Source of the DNA: Sphingosinicella sp. BN140058
Lineage (GTDB): Bacteria; Pseudomonadota; Alphaproteobacteria; Sphingomonadales; Sphingomonadaceae
Direction: 5' to 3'
DNA length: 64,000 nucleotides
Assembly: GCF_004135585.1 (NCBI RefSeq)
Contig: NZ_CP035501.1
Coordinates: 3,853,501-3,917,500 of the forward strand
Shown here: positions 34,032 through 43,265 of the stretch, one piece after another
Layout: each line of letters starts with the position of its first letter
Numbering within the stretch: position 1 is the stretch's first letter
The notes under the pieces: generated by a model
Seen by the model: only the letters and a program-made list of their open reading frames with translations
The model's database searches: none
Told to the model about the DNA's origin: nothing
Position numbers and translations under genes: made by a program

Positions 34032-35597
34032 GTGGATTATGAGGTTGCGATCATCGGCTGCGGGCCGGTGGGGGCCCTTGCGGCCAATTTCCTGGGGAAG
34101 TCAGGGGTGAAGACCCTGGTTGTCGAACGCGAGATCGATCCGCATCCACTGCCTCGGGCGGTTCATATCGATCACGAGATGAAGCGGCTGTTCCAGGCCG
34201 CAGGGCTGATCGACGCCGTCGCCGGCGACATGCGCGAGACAGACGGTCACCTTCACCTCGGCGCCGACCACGGCGTCATCCGCTACTTGGGCACGGTCGG
34301 GCAGGAGCGCCCGTTCGGGTGGGCGAACGACTACTTCTTCTACCAGCCGGAGCTCGAGGCGCATTTGCGAACGGCGCTGGCCGCATATCCGAACGTTACG
34401 CTCGCGCTTGGCGCCGATTTCGAGAGCCTGACGCAGGATGATGAGGGTGTCACCCTCCGCTTTCGCGGCGAAGACACCGCCGATGTCCGGGTCGGCTGGG
34501 CGGTCGGTTGCGACGGCGCCCGAAGTGCGGTGCGCAAGCAATTGGGGGTCGCGCTCGACGATCTCGGCTTCGAGGAGCCATGGCTTGTGGTCGATTGCGA
34601 AGTCGACGGGCCGATTGCCTTCCCGGACGTCCACGGCGTGCCCGAAGGTGCCGACCTCCAGCGCCTGTCGGTGATGCTATGCGATCCTGCTCGCCCGGCG
34701 ACTATCGTACCGGGCCGCGGCAACCATCGCCGGTGGGAGTTCATGCTGCTGCCGGGTGAGGACGATGCGGCGATGATGGCGCCCACGAAGGTGGCCGAGC
34801 TGGTTGGTCCCTATCTCGCCGACGTGCCGCACCGAATCATCCGCGCGGCCACCTACCGCTTCCATGGTCTAATCGCCGAGCGCTGGCAGGTCGGCCGGGT
34901 CTTTCTGGCCGGCGACGCCGCCCACCAGACCCCGCCCTTCTTCGGCCAGGGCATGTGCCACGGCTTCCGCGACGTTGCGAACCTCGCCTGGAAGCTCGAG
35001 CTGGTGCTTGACGGCCGCGCCGGACCGAGCCTGCTCGACACCTACCAGCCCGAGCGCGATCCGCATGTCCGCGCTGTGATCAGCTCTGCTGTTGAGGCCG
35101 GTCGCTACATCTGCATGCTCGACCCGCGGGACGCCGCCGCCCGCGACGCCGGCATGCGCGCACGGGCGCGCACCGCTGCGCCGTCTACCGCGGCCGATCT
35201 CATCCCGCCGATCCGCGGCGGCATCGTCGCCGCAGGAACGAGCGGAGCCGGCGAGCGCTTCATCCAGCCACTGGTTCGCGACTGTGGCGGCACCCGCCTG
35301 CTGGACGATTGCACCGGCGGCGGCTGGCGGCTGTTCGTACGAAGGCGCGAGGTCCACGCGGCAAACGATGCCCTGAAGCACGCCCCAGAGCTCAACATCA
35401 CGCTTATCGACGTTGACGCGCTCGGCGACGCTCTCTCGCGCTGGCTCGATCGACACGGCGTCGACGCGGTGCTCGTCCGCCCCGATTTCTACGTCTTCGG
35501 AACGGCGACGACCGACGTCGGCGCGTTGATCGCAGAGATTGCCGGTCGTCTCGGGCTCAAGGCGCCCATCTCCGCGGAGGCTGAACCGTGCCACTGA
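34032..35597 (+). CDS. FAD-dependent aromatic hydroxylase (MhpA/PHBH-like)
   Basis: The 521-residue monooxygenase has the FAD motif AIIGCGPVGALAANFLG (residues 6-22), the conserved VGCDGARSAVRKQLG segment (about 157-171) and the second FAD motif RVFLAGDAAHQTPPFFGQGM (about 290-309). This matches 3-(3-hydroxyphenyl)propionate and resorcinol-type hydroxylases. They use NAD(P)H and O2 to add an ortho hydroxyl to a phenol, preparing it for ring cleavage. GTG 34032 follows GGAAGG. The C-terminal thioredoxin-like region is present, so it is full length. The stop overlaps the HbpS-like gene by 10 bp and the extradiol dioxygenase gene follows, which is the expected order of action. Confidence 0.93.
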   Translation: MDYEVAIIGCGPVGALAANFLGKSGVKTLVVEREIDPHPLPRAVHIDHEMKRLFQAAGLIDAVAGDMRETDGHLHLGADHGVIRYLGTVGQERPFGWANDYFFYQPELEAHLRTALAAYPNVTLALGADFESLTQDDEGVTLRFRGEDTADVRVGWAVGCDGARSAVRKQLGVALDDLGFEEPWLVVDCEVDGPIAFPDVHGVPEGADLQRLSVMLCDPARPATIVPGRGNHRRWEFMLLPGEDDAAMMAPTKVAELVGPYLADVPHRIIRAATYRFHGLIAERWQVGRVFLAGDAAHQTPPFFGQGMCHGFRDVANLAWKLELVLDGRAGPSLLDTYQPERDPHVRAVISSAVEAGRYICMLDPRDAAARDAGMRARARTAAPSTAADLIPPIRGGIVAAGTSGAGERFIQPLVRDCGGTRLLDDCTGGGWRLFVRRREVHAANDALKHAPELNITLIDVDALGDALSRWLDRHGVDAVLVRPDFYVFGTATTDVGALIAEIAGRLGLKAPISAEAEPCH

Positions 35598-36022
35598 GCC
35601 TCTCGCAGGCGCAGGCGATGCTGGCCGGCGCGCTGGCCGAAGCGAACGGGCGCGATGCGAGGCCGCTCGGCATCATCGTCCTTGACGCCGGCGGGCACCC
35701 CGTTGCTTACGCACGGCAGGACGGTGCGAGCCTGTTCCGCTTCGATATCGCCCGCGCCAAGGCGATGGGCGCGCTCGGCATGGGTGCCGACACACGCGAC
35801 ATCGCCGCCCGCGCCGCCGCGAACCCCGCCTTCTTCACCAGTGTCGCGATCGCCACCGGCGGTGCGCTCGCGTTGTCGCCGGGCGGGCTGCTCGTCCGTG
35901 ACCGCGGCGGCGACCTGTTCGGCGCAATCGGCATCAGCGGCGACACGCCCGATGTCGACGAAGCCTGCGCGCGCGCAGGCATCGACGCCGCCGGCCTCAG
36001 CCATTCCGGAGGGACGCCATGA
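35588..36022 (+). CDS. HbpS/GlcG-like (DUF336) protein
   Basis: The 144-residue protein belongs to the GlcG/HbpS (DUF336) fold: LSLSQAQAMLAGALAEA, then LGIIVLDAGGHPVAYARQDGA, the helix with IARAKAMGALGMG, and GGLLVRDRGGDLFGAIGISGDTPDVDEACA. Members bind haem or cobalamin-type ligands or act as accessory proteins, and often sit in aromatic or glycolate operons. The role here is unknown. The start GTG 35588 lies inside the hydroxylase gene, and the stop overlaps the dioxygenase start by 4 bp, so translation is coupled. Confidence 0.87.
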   Translation: MPLSLSQAQAMLAGALAEANGRDARPLGIIVLDAGGHPVAYARQDGASLFRFDIARAKAMGALGMGADTRDIAARAAANPAFFTSVAIATGGALALSPGGLLVRDRGGDLFGAIGISGDTPDVDEACARAGIDAAGLSHSGGTP

Positions 36023-36921
36023 AATTGCGCAGTATCGAGCTCGTCGTACCGCGGGCTGCCGAGGCCGCCGCGTTCCTCACCGACATCTGGGGCATGGCGC
36101 CGGCGGAGGTGCAGGGCGCGACACACTACCTGCGCGGCTCCGGTGCTCATCCCTATCTCATTGCCATCGAGGAAGGCGCCGACGAACATGTCCGCAGTAC
36201 CACCTTTGTCTGCAGCCGGGATGCACTGGGGGCGTTGCGCCAGCGGGTGGAGAACTCGGGCCTCGCCTGGACTCCGACGGTTTCCACAGACCCTGGCGGC
36301 GGCGACGGTCTGATCGTCGAGCTGCCCGAAGGCGAGCTGTTCCGGTTTCTGGTCGGTACGACCGAGGTCGCGCCGATCGAGGGTCGGGACCTGCCGGTCA
36401 AGCTCACCCATGTCGTGCTCAACGCCGCCGACGCCGAAGCGAGTGCGAGAGTAGCGGAAGACGTGCTCGGCTTCCGCGTTTCGGACCGCACCAAGGGCAT
36501 GGTGTTCGTGCGCTGCAACGAAAGCCATCATTCGACGGCCTTCGCCCGCGCCGGCTTCAGCTCCCTGAACCACATCGCGTTCGAGATGGCGGATATGGAC
36601 GCGGTGATGCGCGGTATCGGCCGCCTTCGCGACCACGAGCTCGTTCCTGCCTGGGGGCCTGGCCGCCACGGTCCGGGCGCCAATGTCTTTGCCTATTTCA
36701 TCGCGCCCTTCGGCGCGGTCGTCGAATTTTCGACCGCCGTTGAAAAGGTCGGCGAGGATTACCGGGCAGGGGGTCCGGAGGACTGGACCTGGCCCGAGGG
36801 CCGCATCGACCAGTGGGGCATTTCCAACAAGGATGTCGATGCCCTGCGCGCCGCCGAGCAGCGGTTCCGCTTTCGCCGCGACTGGCATCGGGCAGGCACC
36901 GAAACGAGGATATTGCGATGA
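36019..36921 (+). CDS. Two-domain extradiol ring-cleavage dioxygenase (VOC superfamily)
   Basis: The 300-residue protein is a tandem of two vicinal-oxygen-chelate domains (about 1-118 and 125-260). The second carries a complete 2-His-1-Glu iron triad: H131 (KLTHVVLN), H185 (LNHIAFEM) and E236 (AVVEFSTA). That matches type I extradiol dioxygenases, which cleave catechol-type rings next to the hydroxyls. The C-terminal extension (GPEDWTWPEGRIDQWG) is normal for the family. It lies between the HbpS-like gene and the FAH-type hydrolase gene with 4-bp overlaps on both sides. It should act on the product of the flavin hydroxylase. Confidence 0.9.
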   Translation: MKLRSIELVVPRAAEAAAFLTDIWGMAPAEVQGATHYLRGSGAHPYLIAIEEGADEHVRSTTFVCSRDALGALRQRVENSGLAWTPTVSTDPGGGDGLIVELPEGELFRFLVGTTEVAPIEGRDLPVKLTHVVLNAADAEASARVAEDVLGFRVSDRTKGMVFVRCNESHHSTAFARAGFSSLNHIAFEMADMDAVMRGIGRLRDHELVPAWGPGRHGPGANVFAYFIAPFGAVVEFSTAVEKVGEDYRAGGPEDWTWPEGRIDQWGISNKDVDALRAAEQRFRFRRDWHRAGTETRILR

Positions 36922-37754
36922 AATATGCAAGCTTCCGCCGCGCCGACGGCCGCTCCGCTTACGGCCGGGTCGAGGGCGATGCGATTGTCGAGCTCGGCAA
37001 TGGGACGGATGCCCCGGCCGACCTCAAGGCCGCGCTCGGGGCGGGGGCGCTGGGGACTTTGCCGGACGGCCCGCGCCACACGTTCGCCGAGATCACTCTG
37101 CTGCCGGTCATCCCCAATCCCGGCAAGATCCTGTGCGTCGGCCATAATTACGAGACCCACCGGCAGGAGACCGGCCGCGCCAAGGTCGATCATCCCTCGA
37201 TCTTTACCCGCTTCGCCGACACGCTCGTCGGGCACGGCGAGCCGATCCTCCGCCCCAAGGTATCGACCAATCTTGATTATGAGGCGGAACTCGCCGTCGT
37301 CATCGGGCGCGGCGGCCGCGCCATCGCCGAGGGCGAGGCCTTCGACCACATTGCCGGTTTTGCATGCTTCAACGACGCGTCGGTGCGCGACTGGCAATGG
37401 CATACGAGCCAGTTCACCCCGGGGAAGAACTTTCCCGGTACCGGCGGCTTCGGCCCCTGGCTGGTCACGCCCGACGAAGCCGGCACTCTGTCGGAGCTGC
37501 GGGTAATCAGCCGCCTCAACGGCATGGTCATGCAGGATCAGCCGATCGGCGACATGATCTTCCCGATCGCGAGAATCATCGCCTACGTCTCGGCCTTCAC
37601 CGTTCTGGAGGTTGGCGACGTGATCGCCACCGGTACGCCCGGCGGCGTCGGCGCCAAGCGCACCCCGCCGCTGTGGATGAAGGCGGGCGATGCGATCGAG
37701 ATCGACATCGGCCCCGTGGGGATCCTGAGGAACAGGATCGTCGACGAGCCCTGA
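36918..37754 (+). CDS. Fumarylacetoacetate-hydrolase-family enzyme
   Basis: The 278-residue protein shows the FAH fold: ILCVGHNYETHRQETG (71-86), the metal ligands E122 and E124 (LDYEAELAVVIG) and D153 (FNDASVRDWQ), TPGKNFPGTGGFGPW and the closing GDVIATGTPGGVG. Family members hydrolyse or decarboxylate the dicarbonyl products of ring cleavage. ATG 36918 overlaps the dioxygenase stop (ATGA); the upstream open frame is not used. It is therefore the expected third step after hydroxylation and extradiol cleavage. It is cytoplasmic. Confidence 0.92.
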   Translation: MKYASFRRADGRSAYGRVEGDAIVELGNGTDAPADLKAALGAGALGTLPDGPRHTFAEITLLPVIPNPGKILCVGHNYETHRQETGRAKVDHPSIFTRFADTLVGHGEPILRPKVSTNLDYEAELAVVIGRGGRAIAEGEAFDHIAGFACFNDASVRDWQWHTSQFTPGKNFPGTGGFGPWLVTPDEAGTLSELRVISRLNGMVMQDQPIGDMIFPIARIIAYVSAFTVLEVGDVIATGTPGGVGAKRTPPLWMKAGDAIEIDIGPVGILRNRIVDEP

Positions 37755-37801
37755 CGATCGCAAAACCCAACGACAAAGTACACAAAGGAGGGAGAGGGAC
37801 T

Positions 37802-40114
37802 ATGAGACTGAGGCAAATCGCTGCGGCGCTCGCGACCGCAAGCAGCTTCGCCCTTGCCGCGCCGGCCTTCGCGCAGGATGAACCGGAGACCGGCACCGCC
37901 GCCGAGGCCGGCGCACCGATTGAGACCGCGTCCGCTCCCGCGTCGGGCGACGAAGGCGAGATCTTCGTTACCGCACAGCGACGGCAGGAGCGGGTTACGG
38001 ACGTTCCGATCTCAATCACCGTTGCCGACGCAGCGCAGCTCGAGCGTCAGCAGGTCAACAACATCAACGATCTCAACCGCGTCGCGCCCAGCCTCGAAAT
38101 CCAGTCGGCGCCGGGCCAGAATACTGGCGGCGGCGGTGCGATCCGCGGGGTCGGAACCCAGACCTTTTCCGTCGGCGCAGTCGCATCAGTGGGCGTCGTC
38201 GTCGATCAGGTCAGCCAGGGCAACGCTAACGCGTCCGACTTGTTCGACATTGCGCGCGTCGAAGTGTTGAAGGGGCCGCAGGGCACTTTGTTCGGCCTCA
38301 CCACCTCCGCCGGCGTCATCAATATCACGACCAACGCGCCCGATCCGAACCAGTTCAGCGCCCGGGTTCGCACTGAGCTTTCCGACGCCGGCACTGCGGG
38401 ATCGAAATTCGGGCAGCAGATCCTACAGGGCGTCGTCAACATCCCGGTGAGCGGGGACAGCGCGCTGCGTATTTCCGGGCTGGTCAATCGTCGTCAGGGC
38501 CCCAATCAGAATGCGCTGACCGGAGAGCGGAACGATATCGATCGCTATGCGGCTCGCGCCCGCTTCCTGTGGACACCGAGCGCAGACGTGACCGTCAATC
38601 TCATCGGCGATTATTCGCGCGGCCGGACCGAGAATGGCGGCGACTTCTTCACCTTCGTCAAGGCCGGAGGGCCTGGGCCGTTCTTCGGAGGAGCAGGCTT
38701 CGACCCGATCGGCATCACCGCGCGGCTTGCGAGCTGCGGCGTCACCGCGGAGGTCGGTAATCGTCGTTATTGCAGTGCCGACGACTTTCGCGGCAAGACC
38801 CGGAATTTCGGGGGCTCGCTGCAGCTGGATTATGCTGCCGAGCCTTTCACGTTGACGTCGATCACCGCCTACCGGCAGAATAACGAGCGCGGTTTCGGCG
38901 CCGCGACCAACGTCTTCCGCGGCGATCCGCTTGAGCTTGAAGTCCGCAACGGCGAGGTCCACCGCGATCTCAAGCTCTTCACCCAGGAATTCCGGGTGAC
39001 CTCCTCCGGCGGCGGACCCATCGAATATACACTCGGGGCGTTCTTCTCGCACCAGCGCGAGCAGCGGGATCCGGAGTCGCTGAGCGTTACCCTGCGGCCC
39101 GCGCCCGGTGTGGCAATCCCGATCGTCCGCTCGCTCGGCTTTTCGGCTGACATCGTCGATGAATCGCTTGCCGGCTTCGGCCAGGCGACGTGGCACGTCG
39201 CCGATGCCTTCCGGTTGATCGCAGGCGCGCGATACACCAGCGAGAAGCTGGAGCTCGACAGCGTCAATCTCGATCTTCCCGCCAGTCCGAACAGCGGCGC
39301 CAGCCTGAGCAGCGGGGTCTTCTCCTACAAGCTCGGTGCGCAATATGATCTCGGGCCTCGGACGATGGCCTATGGCTTCGTCGCGCGCGGCTACAAAGGC
39401 GGACAGATCGCGACGCCGGCGGCGCCTGCGCTGCCTTATGTCGTCCTGCCGGAGATACCGACCAGCTACGAGGGAGGGGTAAAAACCACCTTGTTCCGCA
39501 ACTGGGTCGCCGATTTCAGCGTCTTCTATCAGAAGATCCAGGATTTCCAGGCGCAGCAATGCACGGTCGACAGCGCCACTGCCGTTATCTCTTGCGTCCA
39601 GACCAATATCGACGGGGTCAAATCGCGCGGAGCCGAACTCAGCTTCTTCGGCAAGCTTTTCGAGGGACTGTCGCTGAACACAGGCTTCATCTACACCAAG
39701 GTCACCTATCCGAAAGGATTCATCGGCACCGACGGGGCCGACATCGGCGGCTCCCAGCTGGCCTACGCGCCGCGTTACAAGTTCACTTTGTCCGGCGAAT
39801 ATGAAACGCCGGTGAGCGAGAATTTCGCAGGCTTCATCGGTGCCGATGCGGTCTGGAAATCGCGGCTCCGTTACGAGGCGAACGCACTCGAGGAGACGAC
39901 GTTCAAGCCGCATTGGCTGGTCGGCGGCCGTGTCGGAATCCGTACCGCCGACGACCGCTTTTCGGTCGCGCTGTTCGTTCGCAACCTGTTCGACGTTCAC
40001 GAACCATCGCTTTTCCAGAGCAGCTTCCCCTACAACGGTGCGGAGAATATCGGCGCGATCTACGGGCCGCAGTCCTTCCGGCAGGTCGGGCTCAGCCTCG
40101 ACGCGAGTTTCTGA
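37802..40114 (+). CDS. TonB-dependent receptor of the catabolic operon
   Basis: The 770-residue receptor starts at ATG 37802 after AAAGGAGGGAGAGG. It has a signal peptide (ALATASSFALAAPAFAQ) and a TonB box/plug region (GEIFVTAQRRQERVTDVPISITV, NNINDLNRVAPSLEIQ, GAIRGVGTQTF, VEVLKGPQGTLFGLTTSAGVINITT). A 22-strand-type barrel follows, ending FRQVGLSLDASF. It lacks the N-terminal carboxypeptidase-like domain of the receptor at 20128-23064 and is of the type often linked to aromatic or terpenoid substrates in sphingomonads. It probably brings the intact glycoside across the outer membrane. It sits between the cytoplasmic aromatic genes and the exported hydrolase genes. Confidence 0.94.
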   Translation: MRLRQIAAALATASSFALAAPAFAQDEPETGTAAEAGAPIETASAPASGDEGEIFVTAQRRQERVTDVPISITVADAAQLERQQVNNINDLNRVAPSLEIQSAPGQNTGGGGAIRGVGTQTFSVGAVASVGVVVDQVSQGNANASDLFDIARVEVLKGPQGTLFGLTTSAGVINITTNAPDPNQFSARVRTELSDAGTAGSKFGQQILQGVVNIPVSGDSALRISGLVNRRQGPNQNALTGERNDIDRYAARARFLWTPSADVTVNLIGDYSRGRTENGGDFFTFVKAGGPGPFFGGAGFDPIGITARLASCGVTAEVGNRRYCSADDFRGKTRNFGGSLQLDYAAEPFTLTSITAYRQNNERGFGAATNVFRGDPLELEVRNGEVHRDLKLFTQEFRVTSSGGGPIEYTLGAFFSHQREQRDPESLSVTLRPAPGVAIPIVRSLGFSADIVDESLAGFGQATWHVADAFRLIAGARYTSEKLELDSVNLDLPASPNSGASLSSGVFSYKLGAQYDLGPRTMAYGFVARGYKGGQIATPAAPALPYVVLPEIPTSYEGGVKTTLFRNWVADFSVFYQKIQDFQAQQCTVDSATAVISCVQTNIDGVKSRGAELSFFGKLFEGLSLNTGFIYTKVTYPKGFIGTDGADIGGSQLAYAPRYKFTLSGEYETPVSENFAGFIGADAVWKSRLRYEANALEETTFKPHWLVGGRVGIRTADDRFSVALFVRNLFDVHEPSLFQSSFPYNGAENIGAIYGPQSFRQVGLSLDASF

Positions 40115-40145
40115 TGTCGCCGCGCCGAGAGGAGGGCAGCCTGTG

Positions 40146-40997
40146 ATGCAGGACGAGCGCACGCGCGCGGCGATCGGTGCCATGGGAACGAAGCTCGGGC
40201 CAGGCGTCCTCGCCGAGGTGCAGGCGCTCTACGCCGACGAGCAGCGCGCGCTGGCGGCGGTCGAGCCGGCCGCCGATCTCCCTTACGGCGCCCATAGCCT
40301 CCAGCGGCTCGATCTTTACCCAGCGCGGGGCGAAGGTCTGCGGCCGATACTGGTCTGGGTCCATGGCGGCGGTTTCCTGCGCGGCGAGAAATCGGCGCCC
40401 GATCATCCGTTCAATGCGCATGTCGGTCAGCTCGCGGCGCGCGCCGGCTTCCTCGGTGCGGTGATCGACTACCGGCTCGCGCCGGCCTCCGGCTGGCCGA
40501 GCGGCGGTGAGGACGTGGCCGGCGCGGTCGAGTGGCTCAAGGTCCATGCAGCCGAACATGGCGGCGACCCGCAGCGGATCGTCCTTGCCGGAACCTCTGC
40601 GGGTTCGGTGCACATTGCGACCTGGCTGATGCAAGGGGCGGACCCGGCGGTGCGCGGCGCGGTCCTGCTCTCGGGTCTGTACGGACTGACGCCGCTCGAG
40701 GAGCGGGACACGCTCTATTACGGCGATCCGGCGCTATATTCCGAGCGGATGCCGCTGGACGCCCTGGTCGCGACAACACTTCCCTTGTTCGTCGCCTGCG
40801 CCGAATTCGATCCGCCGCGCTTCCAGGCGGAGACGCTTGGGCTGCTCCAGCAGCGGCTTGCGCGGCACGGCGGCCTCCCACGTGCCACCATCGTCACCGG
40901 CCACAATCATTATTCGCTCGCTTGCCATCTCGGCTCGGCGGACACCCGCCTGACCGACGAGATCATCGCTTTCGCCCGCGCACACACCGCGGCCTGA
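40146..40997 (+). CDS. Alpha/beta hydrolase, hormone-sensitive-lipase type
   Basis: The 283-residue enzyme has the oxyanion motif HGGGF (73-77), nucleophile S151 in GTSAGS, an acid near D222 (AEFDPPRF) and the His pair GHNHYS (253-255). This matches carboxylesterases of the HSL/BD-FAE group. No signal peptide is present, so it should be cytoplasmic. ATG 40146 lies about 30 bp after the receptor stop, with GGAGGG ahead. It could hydrolyse an ester or lactone on the imported compound or an intermediate. Confidence 0.9.
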   Translation: MQDERTRAAIGAMGTKLGPGVLAEVQALYADEQRALAAVEPAADLPYGAHSLQRLDLYPARGEGLRPILVWVHGGGFLRGEKSAPDHPFNAHVGQLAARAGFLGAVIDYRLAPASGWPSGGEDVAGAVEWLKVHAAEHGGDPQRIVLAGTSAGSVHIATWLMQGADPAVRGAVLLSGLYGLTPLEERDTLYYGDPALYSERMPLDALVATTLPLFVACAEFDPPRFQAETLGLLQQRLARHGGLPRATIVTGHNHYSLACHLGSADTRLTDEIIAFARAHTAA

Positions 40998-41010
40998 CTG
41001 GAGACCGTAT

Positions 41011-42318
41011 ATGGATTTCGATCGCCGCACCCTGCTCGCCGGCGCCGGCGCACTGCTCGCCGCGCCCGCTTTCGCACAGGCGAAGAGCGGTGCCTTTCCG
41101 CAAGCTTTCCTGTGGGGCGCCGCGACGGCGGGTCATCAGGTCGAGGGAAACAACGTCAATTCCGATCTCTGGCTGCTCGAGAATGTCAAGCCGACCATCT
41201 TCGCCGAGCCGTCCGGCGATGCGGTCAACAGCCTCGAATTGTGGCCGCAGGATCTCGACCTGGTGAAGAACCTCGGCCTCAACGCCTACCGCTTTTCGCT
41301 CGAATGGGCGCGGATCGAGCCGGAGCCGGGCCTGTTTTCCGTCGCCATGCTCGATCACTACAAAGCCATGGTCGATGGCTGCCGGCAGCGTGGCCTGACC
41401 CCGGTTGTGACATTCAACCATTTCACCGCGCCGCGCTGGTTCGGTGCCCGCGGCGGCTGGACGAATGCCGAGGCACCGGCCCTTTTCGCGCGCTATTGCG
41501 ACCGCGCCGCCCGGCATGTCGGCGCCGGGATCGGTCACGCCTTGACGATGAACGAGCCCAATCTGCTGCGGCTGCTGCGCGCGCTCGACGTGCTGCCTGC
41601 ACCCGCGCTGGCGGGGCAGCGCGCGATGCTGGAAGCGGCGGCGCGCGCGACCGGTGCGGCCAAGTTCGCCACAGCCAACGTCACCAATTTCGACGATCTC
41701 GATGTCATGCTGCCCAACATGATCGCTGGTCACCAACAGGGCAGGGCGGCGATCAAGGCCGTGCGCGGCGATCTGCCGGTCGGAGTCAGCCTGGCGATGC
41801 TCGACGATCAGGCGGTCGGCCGCAACAGCGTCCGCGATGCCAAGCGCGCTGAAATATACGGCGCCTGGCTGGAGGCGGTCAAAGGCGATGACTTCCTCGG
41901 CGTGCAGAATTACGAGCGCACCTTGTGGGGCGACAAGGGCAAGCTGCCCGCGCCCGCGGGTGCGAAGACGAACTGGTCGGGAACCGAAGTCTACGCGGCT
42001 TCGCTCGCCGGCGCCGTCCGCTACGCCCACCAGGCGACGGGGTTGCCGATCCTCGTGACCGAGCACGGCATCGGCACCGATGACGACGCGCTCCGCGCCG
42101 CCACGATCCCCGCGGCCCTCGTCGAGCTCAAGAAGGCGATCGACGAAGGCGTCCCGGTGGGAGGCTATATCCATTGGTCGCTGCTGGACAATTTCGAATG
42201 GATCTTCGGCTACAAGCCACGATACGGGCTGGTCTCAGTCGACCGCGCGACATTCAAGCGAACGCCGAAGCCGAGCGCCGGCGTGCTGGGCGCAATCGCG
42301 CGGAGCAATTCCCTGTGA
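41011..42318 (+). CDS. GH1 beta-glucosidase, exported
   Basis: The 435-residue GH1 enzyme begins with a twin-arginine-like leader (MDFDRRTLLAGAGALLAAPAFAQA). Catalytic residues are E182 (TMNEPN, acid/base) and E351 (LVTEHGIGTDD, nucleophile). FLWGAATAGHQVEG and the C-terminal SLLDNFEWIFGYKPRYGL are also present. It is complete. GH1 enzymes release terminal beta-linked glucose or related sugars, including from flavonoid and phenolic glucosides. The leader places it in the periplasm. It follows the alpha/beta hydrolase gene by 13 bp and overlaps the following esterase gene (TGATG). Confidence 0.93.
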   Translation: MDFDRRTLLAGAGALLAAPAFAQAKSGAFPQAFLWGAATAGHQVEGNNVNSDLWLLENVKPTIFAEPSGDAVNSLELWPQDLDLVKNLGLNAYRFSLEWARIEPEPGLFSVAMLDHYKAMVDGCRQRGLTPVVTFNHFTAPRWFGARGGWTNAEAPALFARYCDRAARHVGAGIGHALTMNEPNLLRLLRALDVLPAPALAGQRAMLEAAARATGAAKFATANVTNFDDLDVMLPNMIAGHQQGRAAIKAVRGDLPVGVSLAMLDDQAVGRNSVRDAKRAEIYGAWLEAVKGDDFLGVQNYERTLWGDKGKLPAPAGAKTNWSGTEVYAASLAGAVRYAHQATGLPILVTEHGIGTDDDALRAATIPAALVELKKAIDEGVPVGGYIHWSLLDNFEWIFGYKPRYGLVSVDRATFKRTPKPSAGVLGAIARSNSL

Positions 42319-43265
42319 TGGCGACACCGAGGCGCTTGCTCCTTCTGCTCGCCGCAGGGATCGCAATGCCGGTATGTGCGCAGCCCGGCCCCTTCACGAT
42401 CAGCCGCGTCGAGGCGCCCGCCGATGCGACAGCGATCCCGCTTTACCCCGTGGGAAGTCCCGTCGAGGGGGCCTCCGGCGAGGTCTGGAACCGGACGCTC
42501 GGCTCCATCGGGCCGACCAGGATCGACATGCGCTCCGTTCGCAACGTGCGGATGCCGACGATCACGCCCTTCCTTCCCGATCCGGCAAAGGCGACCGGCG
42601 CGGCAGTGATCGTGGCGCCCGGTGGCGCGTTCCTGTCGCTGTCGATGGACGAGGAAGGTTTCAAGGTCGCACGCAGCCTTGCCGACCGCGGCATTGCCGC
42701 ATTCGTCCTCAAATACCGCCTGCAGGAAACGCCAGCCGACGACGCTGCCTTCATGGCCGAGGTGGGGCGGGTGTTCGGCGAGGCGGGCAAGGGCGATGCG
42801 AGAGGACGGCCGGCGCCGTCTCAATCGGTGGCCGATGCCCTGCAGGCCTTGAAGATCGTTCGCGCCCGCGCTGCCGAGTTCCGCGTCGATCCGGCGCAGG
42901 TCGGCCTCATCGGCTTTTCTGCCGGTGCCCAGACCGGCCTCGAAACAGCCCTCGTCTCCGATTCACCATCGCGGCCGGCTTTCCTCGGCTTCGTATACGG
43001 ACCGATGCGGGCAATCCCCGTGCCTGCCGATGCGCCGCCGATGTTCGCCGCAATCGCGCTCGACGATGGCCTGTTCGGCAGGCAGGGCTTCGGGATCGTC
43101 GAGGCCTGGCACCAGGCCAACCGGCCGGTCGAGCTTCATGCTTATGAGAGAGGCGATCACGGTTTCGGTGTCGGCCGGCCGGGCACGACGACGATGCTGA
43201 TGATTGATGAGTTCGTCGCCTGGCTGCGGGCTCGCAGCTGGCCCGTCGAGGCAAAATCCCGGTGA
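42318..43265 (+). CDS. Exported alpha/beta hydrolase, xylan-esterase-like
   Basis: The 315-residue protein has a signal peptide (MATPRRLLLLLAAGIAMPVCAQ). It then has an alpha/beta-hydrolase fold with VIVAPGGAFLSLSMDEEG (oxyanion loop), nucleophile S201 in GFSAGA, an acid in IALDDGLF and H in ERGDHGFGVG. This is the pattern of secreted acetyl-xylan-esterase-like enzymes that remove acyl groups from sugars. ATG 42318 overlaps the GH1 stop. It may deacetylate acylated glycosides before the GH1 and GH106 enzymes act. Confidence 0.88.
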   Translation: MATPRRLLLLLAAGIAMPVCAQPGPFTISRVEAPADATAIPLYPVGSPVEGASGEVWNRTLGSIGPTRIDMRSVRNVRMPTITPFLPDPAKATGAAVIVAPGGAFLSLSMDEEGFKVARSLADRGIAAFVLKYRLQETPADDAAFMAEVGRVFGEAGKGDARGRPAPSQSVADALQALKIVRARAAEFRVDPAQVGLIGFSAGAQTGLETALVSDSPSRPAFLGFVYGPMRAIPVPADAPPMFAAIALDDGLFGRQGFGIVEAWHQANRPVELHAYERGDHGFGVGRPGTTTMLMIDEFVAWLRARSWPVEAKSR

